A stretch of DNA of 64,000 nucleotides, taken from the NCBI RefSeq assembly GCF_050946405.1, contig NZ_JBMNUS010000001.1:434001-498000 (forward strand), given 5' to 3'. Source of the stretch: Pseudochelatococcus sp050946405 (lineage in GTDB: Bacteria; Pseudomonadota; Alphaproteobacteria; Rhizobiales; Beijerinckiaceae). The notes below the pieces were generated by a model. That model made no database searches. It was not told the origin of the DNA and saw only the letters and a list, made by a program, of their open reading frames with translations. Position 1 is the first letter of the stretch, and every line of letters begins with the position of its first letter. Shown here piece after piece: positions 36,303 to 45,197 of this stretch. The translations under genes were made by a program, and so were the position numbers.

Positions 36303-37307
36303 ATGACCATTGAAACGCTCGCAGCACCTTCCGGCGGCCCGAGAACTTCGCTCGCCCGGCGTTACGGGGATACGCTCCGCTATATCGCCCGCAGGATCGG
36401 GCATGCGGCCATCGTGGTGTGGGCGGCCTATACGATCACCTTCGTGCTGCTGTATCTGCTGCCGTCCGATCCGATAACGATCATGCTTCAGTCGCGCGGC
36501 GACGGAACGGGCATCGACCCCGTCGTCCTCGCGCGCCTCAATGCGCAATACGGCTTCGACGAGCCGGTGATCTGGCAGTATCTCACGCTCCTGCTCAACG
36601 CGCTTCAGGGTGATTTCGGCAACTCGATCAACGACGGCCGTCCGGTCCTCACGCGGATTCTGGAGGTGCTGCCCTATACGATCGAGCTGTCGCTCGCGGG
36701 GCTTGCCGTCGGCATCGTGCTCGGGATCGGGGTGGCGGTGTTCGCCAACCTCACGCGGCGGAGCTGGGTGAAGCACATCCTTTTCTCCTACGCGCCGTTC
36801 GTGGCTTCCGTTCCCGCGTTCCTGATCGGCCTGTTCCTCATCCAGGTGTTTTCCTACAACCTCGGCCTGCTGCCGGCGGCGGGCAACAAGGGGTTCGTCT
36901 CGCTCATCCTGCCCGCGCTGGCCATCGGCCTGCAAATCAGCGACAGCATCGCGCAGGTGACGGCCAAATCCATCCATGAAAACCTGCACGCCCCCTATGC
37001 GCACTACCTGCGCGCCAAGGGGCTCAGCCGGCGCGCCATCCTGCTCCATCATTCGCTGCGCAACGCGATCATCCCGGCGGTCACGCTCGTCGGCCTCAGC
37101 ATCGGCAGCATCCTGGGGGGCGCGATCATCACGGAAACGGTGTTCTCCCGCCAGGGCCTCGGCCGTCTGCTGGAGGAGGCGGTGACGCATCAGGATATTC
37201 CGGTCGTGCAGGCGGTGGTGGTTTTCACCGCCATTCTCTTTGCGATCTCCAATCTGGCCGTCGATCTCATCTATCCGCTCATCAATCCGAAAGTGACCGT
37301 GAGATAG
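36303..37307 (+). CDS. ABC transporter permease, DppB type
   Basis: Inner-membrane permease, 334 aa, with about six helices. The first helix (about 37-60) is followed by the long periplasmic loop of the DppB/OppB group (DPVVLARLNAQYGFDEPVIW). The EAA-type coupling segment is AHYLRAKGLSRRAILLHHSLRNA, and ETVFSRQGLGRLLEEAV follows. It is 34 bp after the monooxygenase gene. Confidence 0.92.
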   Translation: MTIETLAAPSGGPRTSLARRYGDTLRYIARRIGHAAIVVWAAYTITFVLLYLLPSDPITIMLQSRGDGTGIDPVVLARLNAQYGFDEPVIWQYLTLLLNALQGDFGNSINDGRPVLTRILEVLPYTIELSLAGLAVGIVLGIGVAVFANLTRRSWVKHILFSYAPFVASVPAFLIGLFLIQVFSYNLGLLPAAGNKGFVSLILPALAIGLQISDSIAQVTAKSIHENLHAPYAHYLRAKGLSRRAILLHHSLRNAIIPAVTLVGLSIGSILGGAIITETVFSRQGLGRLLEEAVTHQDIPVVQAVVVFTAILFAISNLAVDLIYPLINPKVTVR

Positions 37308-37326
37308 CGGCCGTCGCCCGACCTCC

Positions 37327-37349
37327 GGCCGGGAGCCCGCTTCCCGGCC
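37327..37349. terminator. Intercistronic hairpin between permease genes
   Basis: Arms GGCCGGGA (37327-37334) and TCCCGGCC (37342-37349). No T run follows, so it more likely affects mRNA stability than termination. Confidence 0.35.
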
Positions 37350-37403
37350 CGATGCGTCGGCAACGAGCCAAGGACAGAGTCTAAGGACGGAGTTGAAAGC
37401 CTC

Positions 37404-38297
37404 ATGGCGACCAAAAGCACGACCTCCCTGGAGGCGGCGGCTGTGTCCGACGCCCTCGATCTGAACGCTCCATACCGCGACGCCCGGCCGAGCTGGCTGA
37501 AAGTGCCGCGCGCGAATGTTTCGCTCATCGTCTCGGTGCTCCTGCTGGCCATCGTGGTGTTGTGGGCCATCCTGCCCGGGGCGTTCGCGCCCTACGATCC
37601 TTACGTGGTCGATGGGAGATCGAAGCTTCTGCCGCCCTCCGCCGACCATCTCTTCGGCACCGACGGTCTGGGGCGCGACCTGTTCAGCCGGTTCATATGG
37701 GGCACGCGGACGACGCTGGTGGCGGCGGGCGTGGCTTTGCTGCTGGCCTTCGTCGTCTCGTCCGTGCTGGGGTTGCTGGCGGGATATCTCGGCGGCACGG
37801 TCGATGACGTGATCGGCCGGGTCCTCGACATCTTCCTCGCCGTGCCCGGCCTGCTGATCTCGCTCATGCTGGTGACGGCGCTCGGCTTCGGCAGCCTCAA
37901 CATCGCCATAGCCGTCGGCGTCAGTTCGATCGCCGCCTTCGCGCGCGTGATGCGCGCCGAAGTGTTCCGCATTCGCCATTCGGATTTCGTGACCTCGGCG
38001 CGGCTTGCGGGCGTGAGCTGGTATGTGATTCTGTGGCGCCATATCTTTCCGCACGCCATCGGCCCCGTGCTGGCGCTCACCGCGCTTCAGTTCGGCAGCG
38101 CGATCATGTCGATCTCCGCCCTGAGCTTTCTCGGCTTCGGCGCGCAGGCGCCGGAACCCGAGTGGGGCAACATCATTTCCGGCGGGCGCGCCGTGCTGCG
38201 ATACGCCTGGTGGATATCGGTCGTGCCCGGCACCGTCATCGTGCTGGTGGTGCTGGCCACGAACCGCCTGAGCCGGTATCTGGAGCGGATCGGATGA
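37404..38297 (+). CDS. ABC transporter permease, DppC type
   Basis: Second permease, 297 aa. The DppC/OppC N-terminal segment holds one helix (about 40-62), then HLFGTDGLGRDLFSRFIWGTR, the group's hallmark. The coupling loop is TSARLAGVSWYVILWRHIFPHA and ALSFLGFGAQAPEPEWG marks the C-terminal part. Its stop overlaps the ATPase start by 4 nt. Confidence 0.92.
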   Translation: MATKSTTSLEAAAVSDALDLNAPYRDARPSWLKVPRANVSLIVSVLLLAIVVLWAILPGAFAPYDPYVVDGRSKLLPPSADHLFGTDGLGRDLFSRFIWGTRTTLVAAGVALLLAFVVSSVLGLLAGYLGGTVDDVIGRVLDIFLAVPGLLISLMLVTALGFGSLNIAIAVGVSSIAAFARVMRAEVFRIRHSDFVTSARLAGVSWYVILWRHIFPHAIGPVLALTALQFGSAIMSISALSFLGFGAQAPEPEWGNIISGGRAVLRYAWWISVVPGTVIVLVVLATNRLSRYLERIG

Positions 38298-39925
38298 GCG
38301 CGAGCCAGCCCCTTCTCGATATCGCCGATTTCTCCGTCTCCTACCGGACGTCGAAAGGCCCCGTCCGCGCTCTCGACCGCGTTTCGTTCGCTCTCGGGCG
38401 GGCGACCAGAACGGCGCTCGTGGGCGAGTCCGGCTCGGGCAAGTCGTCCATCGCAAAGGCCGTTCTCGGCCTCCTGCCGCCCGAAAGCGCGACCGAGGGC
38501 GCGCTGCGCTTCGGCACCCAGGTGCTCAGCGACTTCTCGCACGAGCGGGAATGGCAGGCCATCAGGGGGCGGCACATCGCCCTCATTCCGCAGGACCCGC
38601 TGATCTCTCTCGATCCCGTCCAGCGGGTGGGGCTTCAGATCGTCGAATCGCTGAGGCTGCATCGCTCGCTGGAAAAGGAAGCCGCGCGGGCGGAGGCCGT
38701 CAGGCTGCTGACATCGGTGGGCATCGCGGCCGCCGCCGATATCTACGACAGCTATCCGCATCAGCTCTCGGGCGGACAATTGCAGCGGGTATTGATCGCC
38801 ATCGCCCTGTCCGGCAACCCCTCCCTGATCATCGCGGACGAGCCGACCTCGGGTCTTGATGTGACGTCGCAGAGGCTCGTGCTGGAAGAGATCGAGAATC
38901 TCGTGCAGCAGAACGGGACGTCGTTGCTGCTCATCACGCACGATCTCGCCATCGCGCGGAAATACACCGACAACATCATCGTGCTGCAAGGCGGCTCCAT
39001 CGTCGAGGAGGTGCCGTCGGGACAGGTCGCCGAATCCGCCGTTCCCTATACGCGCGAGCTTTTCGAGGCGATGCCCTCGCTGCATTCGCGGCGTCTGCGA
39101 CCGGTGACGGTGCCTCCCCGCGAGGCGCTCCCTCGAGAGCGATTTGCGGCCGGATCGGCTTCCGCTCTGGCGCGGTTCGAGAAGGTATCGAAAAAATTCC
39201 TCCGCAACGCCGCTTCAGGTGCCGCCGGCGGCTTTGCGGGGATCGACGGCATTTCCTTCGACATCCATCCCGGACAGTCCTTCGGGCTCGTGGGTGAGTC
39301 GGGATCCGGCAAGTCGACCACGGCCAAGATCGCGGCCGGGATCATCCGGCCCGACGAGGGCGAATTCATCTGGACGGGGGAGAAGGGGCCGACTCCGAAA
39401 AGCCGGCACACACGCGCGCGCGACATCCAGTTCGTGTTCCAGAATCCCTATTCGTCGCTCAATCCCAAGCTCACGATCGAGCGCACCCTGCGCGAACCGC
39501 TGGATGCGCTCGGGATCGGGGAGAAACCGGAGCGCGCGGATCTCGTGGAGGCCGCGCTCGAATCGGTCGGTCTGCCCGCATCGTTTTCGAAGCGCAGGCC
39601 GGGTGAGCTTTCGGGCGGGCAAAGCCAGCGGGTCGCCATCGCCCGCGCCATCGTCGTCGAGCCCAAGCTGCTGATTCTCGACGAGCCCGTGTCCGCGCTG
39701 GATGTGACCGTCCAGCAGCAGGTTCTGCAACTTCTCGTGGACCTTCAGGCCCGTCTCGGGCTGAGCTACCTCTTCATCTCGCACGATCTGTCGGTCATCA
39801 GGCTGTTTTGCGACGACGTGGCGGTGATCAGGTCCGGCAAGATCGTGGAGCAGGGCGCGGTCGAAAGCGTCTTCAACCATCCAGCCCACGATTACACGCG
39901 GGAGCTTCTCGCTGCCATCCCGTAA
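38294..39925 (+). CDS. ABC transporter ATPase with two nucleotide-binding domains (DppD-DppF fusion)
   Basis: 543 aa in two halves. Domain one (about 7-260) has Walker A GESGSGKSS, signature LSGGQLQR and Walker B LIIADEP. Domain two (about 285-543) has GESGSGKST, LSGGQSQR and LLILDEP, with H-loop HDLSVI. The fused form is common in alphaproteobacterial peptide-type importers (GsiA-like) and one polypeptide serves both halves. The ATG overlaps the DppC stop by 4 nt. Confidence 0.92.
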   Translation: MSASQPLLDIADFSVSYRTSKGPVRALDRVSFALGRATRTALVGESGSGKSSIAKAVLGLLPPESATEGALRFGTQVLSDFSHEREWQAIRGRHIALIPQDPLISLDPVQRVGLQIVESLRLHRSLEKEAARAEAVRLLTSVGIAAAADIYDSYPHQLSGGQLQRVLIAIALSGNPSLIIADEPTSGLDVTSQRLVLEEIENLVQQNGTSLLLITHDLAIARKYTDNIIVLQGGSIVEEVPSGQVAESAVPYTRELFEAMPSLHSRRLRPVTVPPREALPRERFAAGSASALARFEKVSKKFLRNAASGAAGGFAGIDGISFDIHPGQSFGLVGESGSGKSTTAKIAAGIIRPDEGEFIWTGEKGPTPKSRHTRARDIQFVFQNPYSSLNPKLTIERTLREPLDALGIGEKPERADLVEAALESVGLPASFSKRRPGELSGGQSQRVAIARAIVVEPKLLILDEPVSALDVTVQQQVLQLLVDLQARLGLSYLFISHDLSVIRLFCDDVAVIRSGKIVEQGAVESVFNHPAHDYTRELLAAIP

Positions 39926-39946
39926 GGGCGGACTGAGGCAACGGAT

Positions 39947-40042
39947 ATGGAGCGGCGAACATTCAAAAGGCGCTGCCGCTCCATCCTCTTGTTTTTACAT
40001 CGAGTTTGCCCGAAAAGCGCCCACGCTTTCCGGCTTGACGCC
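39947..40042. repeat. Rhizobiales-type palindromic repeat
   Basis: A 10-bp stem ATGGAGCGGC/GCCGCTCCAT (39947-39956 with 39975-39984), then TCCTCTTGTTTTTAC, then an imperfect hairpin CCGAAAAGCG/CGCTTTCCGG ending near 40033. The same order of parts is found at 50893-51012. Confidence 0.6.
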
Positions 40043-40057
40043 ATGGAGGAACCCATC

Positions 40058-41263
40058 ATGACGACCAACCCATCGCCGATTGCCCGGCACATCGCCTCTC
40101 TTGCCGTGGCGGCGCGCTTCGGAGGCGGCAGTCCGCTCGACGGCGTGCGCTTCAACCTGCTCGGCGGCTCGCCCGCGCCGGAGGCGCTGCCGACGGAGGG
40201 GCTCGCCGCGGCTGCGGCCGAAGTGCTCGCCCGCGACGACGCCGCCCGTGTGACGCTCAACTATTCCGACGTGCTCGGCAACGCCGCGCTGCGCCAGTGG
40301 ATCGCCGATCGCGAGGGCGTTGATGCGCGGCGCGTCGTCATCACCAACGGCGCCCTGCACGGCATCTCGCTGTTGAGCCGCGTGCTGCTCGATCCCGGCG
40401 ATACGGTGGTGGTCGAGGACCCGACCTTCATCGTCGCCCTGCTGGCGTGGCAGCTCGAGGACGCGCGGATCGAAAGGCTGCCGGTATCCGCGAACGGCTT
40501 CGACATCCACCGGCTCAAGGATGCCCTGCAGAAGGGACTGAGACCCAAGCTCGTCTATGTCATCGCGGATTTCCAGAACCCGACCGGCACCGTGCTGGAG
40601 AACGACGGGCGCGCGGCGCTGGTCGATCTGGCGGAAAACTACGGCTTCACCGTGCTGTGGGACAATCCCTATCGGGATTCGCGCTTCGCGGGCGAGACGC
40701 GCGCGGATGTCAGGACCGATAGCGACAGGGTGGTCAAGGTCAACACCTTCTCCAAATCCGTGGGGCCGGGGCTGCGCCTGGGCTGGCTCGTGCTGCCGGA
40801 ATGGCTGGTCGACCCGATCGTCAACGTGCGCCGGCGCACGGATCAGCAGCCGCCGACCTTCTCGCAGGCCGTCGTCGCCTCGCTGGTGACGACGCCGGGC
40901 GCATTCGACGGCCTGCTCGACAGAACGCGCATTCTGCATCGCGAGCGCGCGCAGGCGCTCACGGGGAGCCTGTCGCGGCATGCCGGCGGCGCGCTGCGCT
41001 TTGCGGAGCCCGAGGGCGGCTTCTTCCTCTGGACGACGCTCGCGGATGCGGATATCGACCCCGACGCATTGCAGGGCGCGGCGCGCGAGAGCGGCCTGAT
41101 CTATGTCGCAGGCGAACGGTTTTCGTCGCCCGGCTCCGAAAAACACGCAAGGGCGTTGAGGCTCGGTTTCACGAACTCGACGCCCGAGCAACTCGCCAAT
41201 GCCGGCGAGGTGCTCGGGCAAGCGCTCGAAACCGCCCGCCGGCCCGTCGCCCGGAGAGCGTGA
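40058..41263 (+). CDS. PLP-dependent aminotransferase, class I/II
   Basis: Fold-type I aminotransferase, 401 aa, near the 2-aminoadipate/MocR-like transaminase group but without a DNA-binding domain. K233 in NTFSKSVGPGLRLGW binds PLP; DFQNPTG and WDNPYRD supply the Asn and the Asp/Tyr cofactor contacts. ATG 40058 has GGAGG upstream. It follows the importer operon after a repeat and may process an imported amino acid or a cysteine conjugate. A beta-lyase activity on C-S bonds, known in relatives, is possible but untested. Confidence 0.85.
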   Translation: MTTNPSPIARHIASLAVAARFGGGSPLDGVRFNLLGGSPAPEALPTEGLAAAAAEVLARDDAARVTLNYSDVLGNAALRQWIADREGVDARRVVITNGALHGISLLSRVLLDPGDTVVVEDPTFIVALLAWQLEDARIERLPVSANGFDIHRLKDALQKGLRPKLVYVIADFQNPTGTVLENDGRAALVDLAENYGFTVLWDNPYRDSRFAGETRADVRTDSDRVVKVNTFSKSVGPGLRLGWLVLPEWLVDPIVNVRRRTDQQPPTFSQAVVASLVTTPGAFDGLLDRTRILHRERAQALTGSLSRHAGGALRFAEPEGGFFLWTTLADADIDPDALQGAARESGLIYVAGERFSSPGSEKHARALRLGFTNSTPEQLANAGEVLGQALETARRPVARRA

Positions 41264-41272
41264 GCCTACGGC

Positions 41273-41372
41273 GTTTCCGCGTTTCACGGAAACACGACCT
41301 GCCCCCGCCCTTCACGCGGAAAGGCGGCGGTTCGTATCGAGGTGTCTCCCTGCATGACGCGATGAATGGAGA
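41273..41372. terminator. Hairpins between convergent genes
   Basis: Arms GTTTCCG/CGGAAAC (41273-41279, 41287-41293) and a second pair TGTCTCC/GGAGACA (near 41343-41349 and 41368-41374). They lie between the ends of the aminotransferase gene and yghU. Confidence 0.45.
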
Positions 41373-41393
41373 CATCCGGGACGATGCACGGCG

Positions 41394-42266
41394 TCAGCCG
41401 GCGGTCAGCTTGTCCTGCGTCCGGGTCTCGAAGTCGCCGGCATCGTGGCGTTCGTGCAACTGGTCGGAAAGCTCGCCGCTCGTGCGATTGACCTTGCGCC
41501 CGCGCTGCACCGCCGGCCGTTCGAGGATCGCATCCGCCCAGCGCAGGACGTTCTTGTATTCCTGCACTTGCAGGAACTCTCCCGCGTTGTAGAGCCAGCC
41601 TTTCGCAAGACCGCCGTACCACGGAAAGGCGGCGATGTCGGCGATCGAATATTCGCTGCCGGCAAGATATTCGCTTTCCGCGAGGCGACGATCGATGACG
41701 TCGAGCAGACGCTTGGTCTCCATCGTGAAACGGTCGATGGCGTAGCGGATTTTCTCCGGCGCATAGGCATAGAAATGGCCGAAACCGCCGCCGAGATAGG
41801 GCGCGCTGCCCATCTGCCAGAACAGCCACGACAGGGCTTCGGCGCGCGCGCCGGCATCTTTCGGCAGGAACGCGCCGAACTTCTCCGCCAGATAGAGCAG
41901 GATGGCGCCGGATTCGAAAACCCGCACCGGCGAAGGGCCGCTGCGATCCAGAAGGGCGGGAATCTTGGAGTTGGGATTGACCTTGACGAAGCCGCTGCCG
42001 AACTGGTCGCCCTCGCCGATCCTGATCAGCCATGCGTCGTATTCGGCGCCCGTGTGGCCGAGCGCCAGCAATTCCTCAAGCAGGATCGCCACTTTCTGCC
42101 CGTTGGGCGTCGCCAGCGAATAGAGTTGCAGCGGGTGCCGGCCGACGGGCAATTCCTTCTCATGGGTCGGGCCGGCGATCGGGCGGTTGATGCTGGCGAA
42201 CCTGCCGCCGCTCTCCTTTTCCCAGGTCCATATTGGCGGTGGCGTGTAGTCGGACGAGCCGGTCAT
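41394..42266 (-). CDS. yghU: YghU-type glutathione S-transferase / disulfide-bond oxidoreductase
   Basis: Nu-class glutathione transferase-like protein, 290 aa as in E. coli YghU. The opening WTWEKESGGRFASINRPIAG, then GPTHEKELPVG, LYSLATPNGQKV, NPNSKIPAL, GGGFGHFYAYAPEKI and the tail LHERHDAGDFET match it almost throughout. YghU binds two glutathiones and reduces disulfides. ATG at 42266 with GGAG seven bases before is better than the TTG at 42272. It stands alone between convergent and divergent neighbours. A thiol-redox role fits the sulfur theme. Confidence 0.95.
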   Translation of the reverse strand: MTGSSDYTPPPIWTWEKESGGRFASINRPIAGPTHEKELPVGRHPLQLYSLATPNGQKVAILLEELLALGHTGAEYDAWLIRIGEGDQFGSGFVKVNPNSKIPALLDRSGPSPVRVFESGAILLYLAEKFGAFLPKDAGARAEALSWLFWQMGSAPYLGGGFGHFYAYAPEKIRYAIDRFTMETKRLLDVIDRRLAESEYLAGSEYSIADIAAFPWYGGLAKGWLYNAGEFLQVQEYKNVLRWADAILERPAVQRGRKVNRTSGELSDQLHERHDAGDFETRTQDKLTAG

Positions 42267-42435
42267 ATCCAAACTCCGGGTTATTCGATGGACACAATCA
42301 GGAAATACCGTTCGCCATAAGGTATCCTGCGGTTGAGGCCGCGAGTCAACGCGGGCGGCGGGATACCTGCGCCCTCGACCGCGCCGGTCTCCGGAAAAAC
42401 GCGCGCAACGGTGTAGGCTGGTGTAGGCTTAAGCG

Positions 42436-43113
42436 ATGAGATCGGACGATGCCATTGTTTGCGACGTGCCGCGCCGGGTGATCGCTTCGGCGGCCGATGT
42501 GGCCGAGGGCATGCGCGCGCTCGCGGCGCGCGACCCGGCATGGACGCCGCTCATCGAGCGCACGGGCGTGCCGCCGCTGCGCCGCTGGCCGGGAGGTTTC
42601 GAGGGGCTGGCGTCCATCGTCGTCTCGCAGCAGGTTTCCGTCGCCAGCGCCCGTGCGATCTGGGAACGCACGCGGGCCGTGCTGGGCGAGGTCAGTGTCG
42701 CGCGCCTGCTGTCGGCGAGCGATGACGATCTGCGCCGCTGCGGCCTGTCCCGGCCCAAGCAACGCGCGTTGCGCGCCGCCGCTTCCGCCGCCGCCGGGGG
42801 CCGGCTGGATTTCGACGCGCTCGAGCGCGCGGAAGCCGATGCGGTGCATGATATGCTGACGGCGATTGCCGGCATCGGCCCGTGGACGGCGGATATCTAC
42901 ATCCTGATGTGCCTTGGCCACCGCGACGGCTTCGCCGCCGGCGATCTCGCGGTGCAGGAGGCGGCGCGGCACGCCTTCGGCCTGCCGGCGCGGCCGGGCG
43001 CGCGCGAGCTGCTGGCCCGCGCCGAGGCATGGCGGCCGTGGCGCGGCGTCGCCGCGCATCTGCTGTGGGCCTACTACGCCGTGCTGAAGGGCCGGGAAGG
43101 CATCGTCTCGTGA
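42436..43113 (+). CDS. DNA-3-methyladenine glycosylase II (AlkA type)
   Basis: Helix-hairpin-helix base-excision glycosylase, 225 aa. It is the short form without the N-terminal AlkA domain. The HhH-GPD signature is LTAIAGIGPWTADIYILM, and the catalytic Asp lies in AAGDLAVQ. SIVVSQQVSVASA marks the start of the domain. It removes alkylated bases such as 3-methyladenine. It is divergent from yghU. Confidence 0.9.
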   Translation: MRSDDAIVCDVPRRVIASAADVAEGMRALAARDPAWTPLIERTGVPPLRRWPGGFEGLASIVVSQQVSVASARAIWERTRAVLGEVSVARLLSASDDDLRRCGLSRPKQRALRAAASAAAGGRLDFDALERAEADAVHDMLTAIAGIGPWTADIYILMCLGHRDGFAAGDLAVQEAARHAFGLPARPGARELLARAEAWRPWRGVAAHLLWAYYAVLKGREGIVS

Positions 43114-43154
43114 AACGCCAGGCGCTTCACGACACTTCGTTCACGACGCTTCAT

Positions 43155-44186
43155 TCATGATACTTGCGGCCGCCAGCCGATGGACGGCGCGATATGCGCG
43201 GCGATCGTCCGCAACAGCTTGGCGTTGTAGTCGACGCCGAGCTGGTTGGGAACGGTGACGAGCAGGATGTCGGCGGCCCGTACCGCCTCGTCGCGCGCCA
43301 GGTCGCGCGCGATGGCGTCCGGCTCGCCGACGTAGCTTTTGCCGAACCGGCTGAGAAAGCCGTCGATGTAGCCCACCTGATCCTCGCCGCTGCGCCGGGT
43401 GTCGGCGCCGAAATAGAGCCTGTCGGTATCGTCGACGATCGGCAGCACCGAGCGCGACACCGATACCTGCGGCTGCCGCCCCCAGCCGGCGGCGGCGAAG
43501 GTTTCGCGGTAGAGCCTGATCTGCTCCGCCTGCAGCTGGCTGAACGGCAGGCCGGTCTCTTCCGTCAGCAGCGTCGAGCTCATCAGGTTCATGCCTTTTT
43601 CCGCCGCCCAGACGGCGGACTGTCGCGTGCCGGCGCCCCACCAGATGCGTTCGCGCAGGCCGGGAGACTGCGGCTGGATCGGCAATGCCCCGCTGCTTCC
43701 CGTCATCTGCGGATCGGCGGGCGCGACGCCCGCGCCGGAGAGGGCGTGCAGGAAGATGTCGGTCTTCACCCGCGCCATGTCGGCGCTGCGCGGATCGTCG
43801 CTCGACGCATAGCCGAAGGCTTCCCAGCCTCTCAGCGCCGGCTCCGGCGATCCGCGGCTGATGCCGAGTTGCAGGCGGCCGTGGCCGATGAGATCGGCGA
43901 TGGCCGCCTCTTCCGCCATGTAGAGCGGGTTCTCGTAGCGCATGTCGACGACGGCGGTGCCGAAAGCGATGCGGCGCGTGCGGGCGGCGATGGCGGCGAG
44001 CAGCGGGAACGGCGCGGCGAGCTGCCGGGCGAAATGGTGGACGCGCACGAAGGCGCCGTCGATGCCGATCTCCTCTGCGGCCACCGCAAGCTCGACGGTT
44101 TGCAGCAGTGCGTCCTGCCCCGTGAGCGTTTGCGATCCATGGGCGTTCTGCCAATGGCCGAACGATAGAAAACCGATCTTCTTCAT
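43155..44186 (-). CDS. Luciferase-like FMN oxidoreductase
   Basis: 343 aa. The opening MKKIGFLSFGHWQNAHGSQT, FVRVHHFARQLAAPFPLL, MRYENPLYMAEEAA, RLQLGISRGSPE and ERIWWGAGTRQSA fit a common but uncharacterised group of luciferase-like oxidoreductases, different from the MsnO8 and NtaA groups in this window. ATG at 44186 is the natural start; the frame upstream of it is not protein-like. It is 41 bp downstream of the phzF-like gene and probably cotranscribed with it. Substrate unknown. Confidence 0.83.
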   Translation of the reverse strand: MKKIGFLSFGHWQNAHGSQTLTGQDALLQTVELAVAAEEIGIDGAFVRVHHFARQLAAPFPLLAAIAARTRRIAFGTAVVDMRYENPLYMAEEAAIADLIGHGRLQLGISRGSPEPALRGWEAFGYASSDDPRSADMARVKTDIFLHALSGAGVAPADPQMTGSSGALPIQPQSPGLRERIWWGAGTRQSAVWAAEKGMNLMSSTLLTEETGLPFSQLQAEQIRLYRETFAAAGWGRQPQVSVSRSVLPIVDDTDRLYFGADTRRSGEDQVGYIDGFLSRFGKSYVGEPDAIARDLARDEAVRAADILLVTVPNQLGVDYNAKLLRTIAAHIAPSIGWRPQVS

Positions 44187-44227
44187 GATGCCTCGCCGCT
44201 TTCGGGCGCTCGCGCCCGGTTGATCCG

Positions 44228-45064
44228 TTACAGGATGACCGTGCCTTCGACGCAGGGCGCGACGTCGCCGCCGATCCAGATATCCGCGCCGTCCTTGAGC
44301 ACATGCACGCGCCCCCGCCGGCCGAGCGCCGTGCCCTGGCTGGCGACATAACGCGCGGGCGCGAGGCCCGCGCCGATCAGCCACTGCGCCAGCCCGGCAT
44401 TGAGACTGCCCGTGACGGGATCTTCAATCCCCGGCCCGAAGAAGGCGCGCACCTCGAACTGCGCTTCCGCGCCGTCGCGGGCGCCGTCCCATGGCCCGAC
44501 GATGCCGATCTTGCCGTCGCCGAGCGCCGCGAAATCGGGATCGACCGCCAGCACGTCCGCGCGCGAGCGCAGCAGCAGCGCGAGCCAACCCGGCCCGTTG
44601 TCGACCCAGTGGGCGGCGACGACCGCCTCCGCCGCCAGCCCCAGCGCCGCGGCCGCCTGCGCGCGCTCCTCGTCCGCCGCCGGGCCGGCGCGCTTCAGCG
44701 GCGGCGCGGCGAAGAACAGCCTGCCGGCGTCCCGCCTGATGCGCACCGGCCCCACGGCGCATTCCTGCACGATTTCGGCGCCTTTCGGCACGCCGCCGGC
44801 GGCAAGCCACACATGGCACGAGCCGAGCGTCGGATGGCCGGCGAACGGCAACTCGCCGAAGGGCGTGAAGATGCGCACGCGATAATCCGCCCGTTCATCC
44901 TCGGGACGAAGCAGAAAGGTGGTTTCGCTGAGGTTGGTCCAGCGGGCGAAGGCCGCCATCTGCGATTCAGACAACCCGTCCGCGCCGCCGACGACGGCGA
45001 GCGGATTGCCGGATGTCGGCTGCGCGGTGAAGACATCCACCTGATGGAAGGAGAAACGGGTCAT
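44228..45064 (-). CDS. PhzF-family isomerase/epimerase-like protein
   Basis: 278 aa with the two-lobed diaminopimelate epimerase-like fold. Recognised are VDVFTAQPTSGNPLAVV, the catalytic Glu E47 in NLSETTFL, RIFTPFGELPFAGHPTLG and EDPVTGSLNAGLAQWL. Members isomerise small hydroxy/amino acids; most, including this one, are functionally unassigned and not for phenazine. ATG at 45064 sits just below the large palindrome that ends the proVWX operon. Confidence 0.9.
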   Translation of the reverse strand: MTRFSFHQVDVFTAQPTSGNPLAVVGGADGLSESQMAAFARWTNLSETTFLLRPEDERADYRVRIFTPFGELPFAGHPTLGSCHVWLAAGGVPKGAEIVQECAVGPVRIRRDAGRLFFAAPPLKRAGPAADEERAQAAAALGLAAEAVVAAHWVDNGPGWLALLLRSRADVLAVDPDFAALGDGKIGIVGPWDGARDGAEAQFEVRAFFGPGIEDPVTGSLNAGLAQWLIGAGLAPARYVASQGTALGRRGRVHVLKDGADIWIGGDVAPCVEGTVIL

Positions 45065-45089
45065 CGTTCGCTCAAGATCGAGAATCGGC

Positions 45090-45125
45090 AAGCAATCGCC
45101 CATCCGGCCGGATGGGCGATTGCTT
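45090..45125 (-). terminator. Large hairpin after proX
   Basis: Perfect 16-bp stem (45090-45105 with 45110-45125) closed by a GGCC loop, about 70 bp past the proX stop and 26 bp before the phzF-like start. It is a probable terminator, though the T run is short. Confidence 0.65.
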
Positions 45126-45197
45126 CTCTCAATCAAGCACGTTCGGGCCGTCATTTCCAGACGTCCCGGCGGGCATCAGATATGCCGCGGGGCGGCG

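Noticed and set aside
36240..38456. Long antisense frame across the Dpp-type permease genes
   Set aside because: Shadow of well-matched permease genes; low-complexity charged translation.
44228..45064. Phenazine biosynthesis role for the PhzF-like gene
   Set aside because: No other phenazine genes are present; most family members have other or unknown roles.
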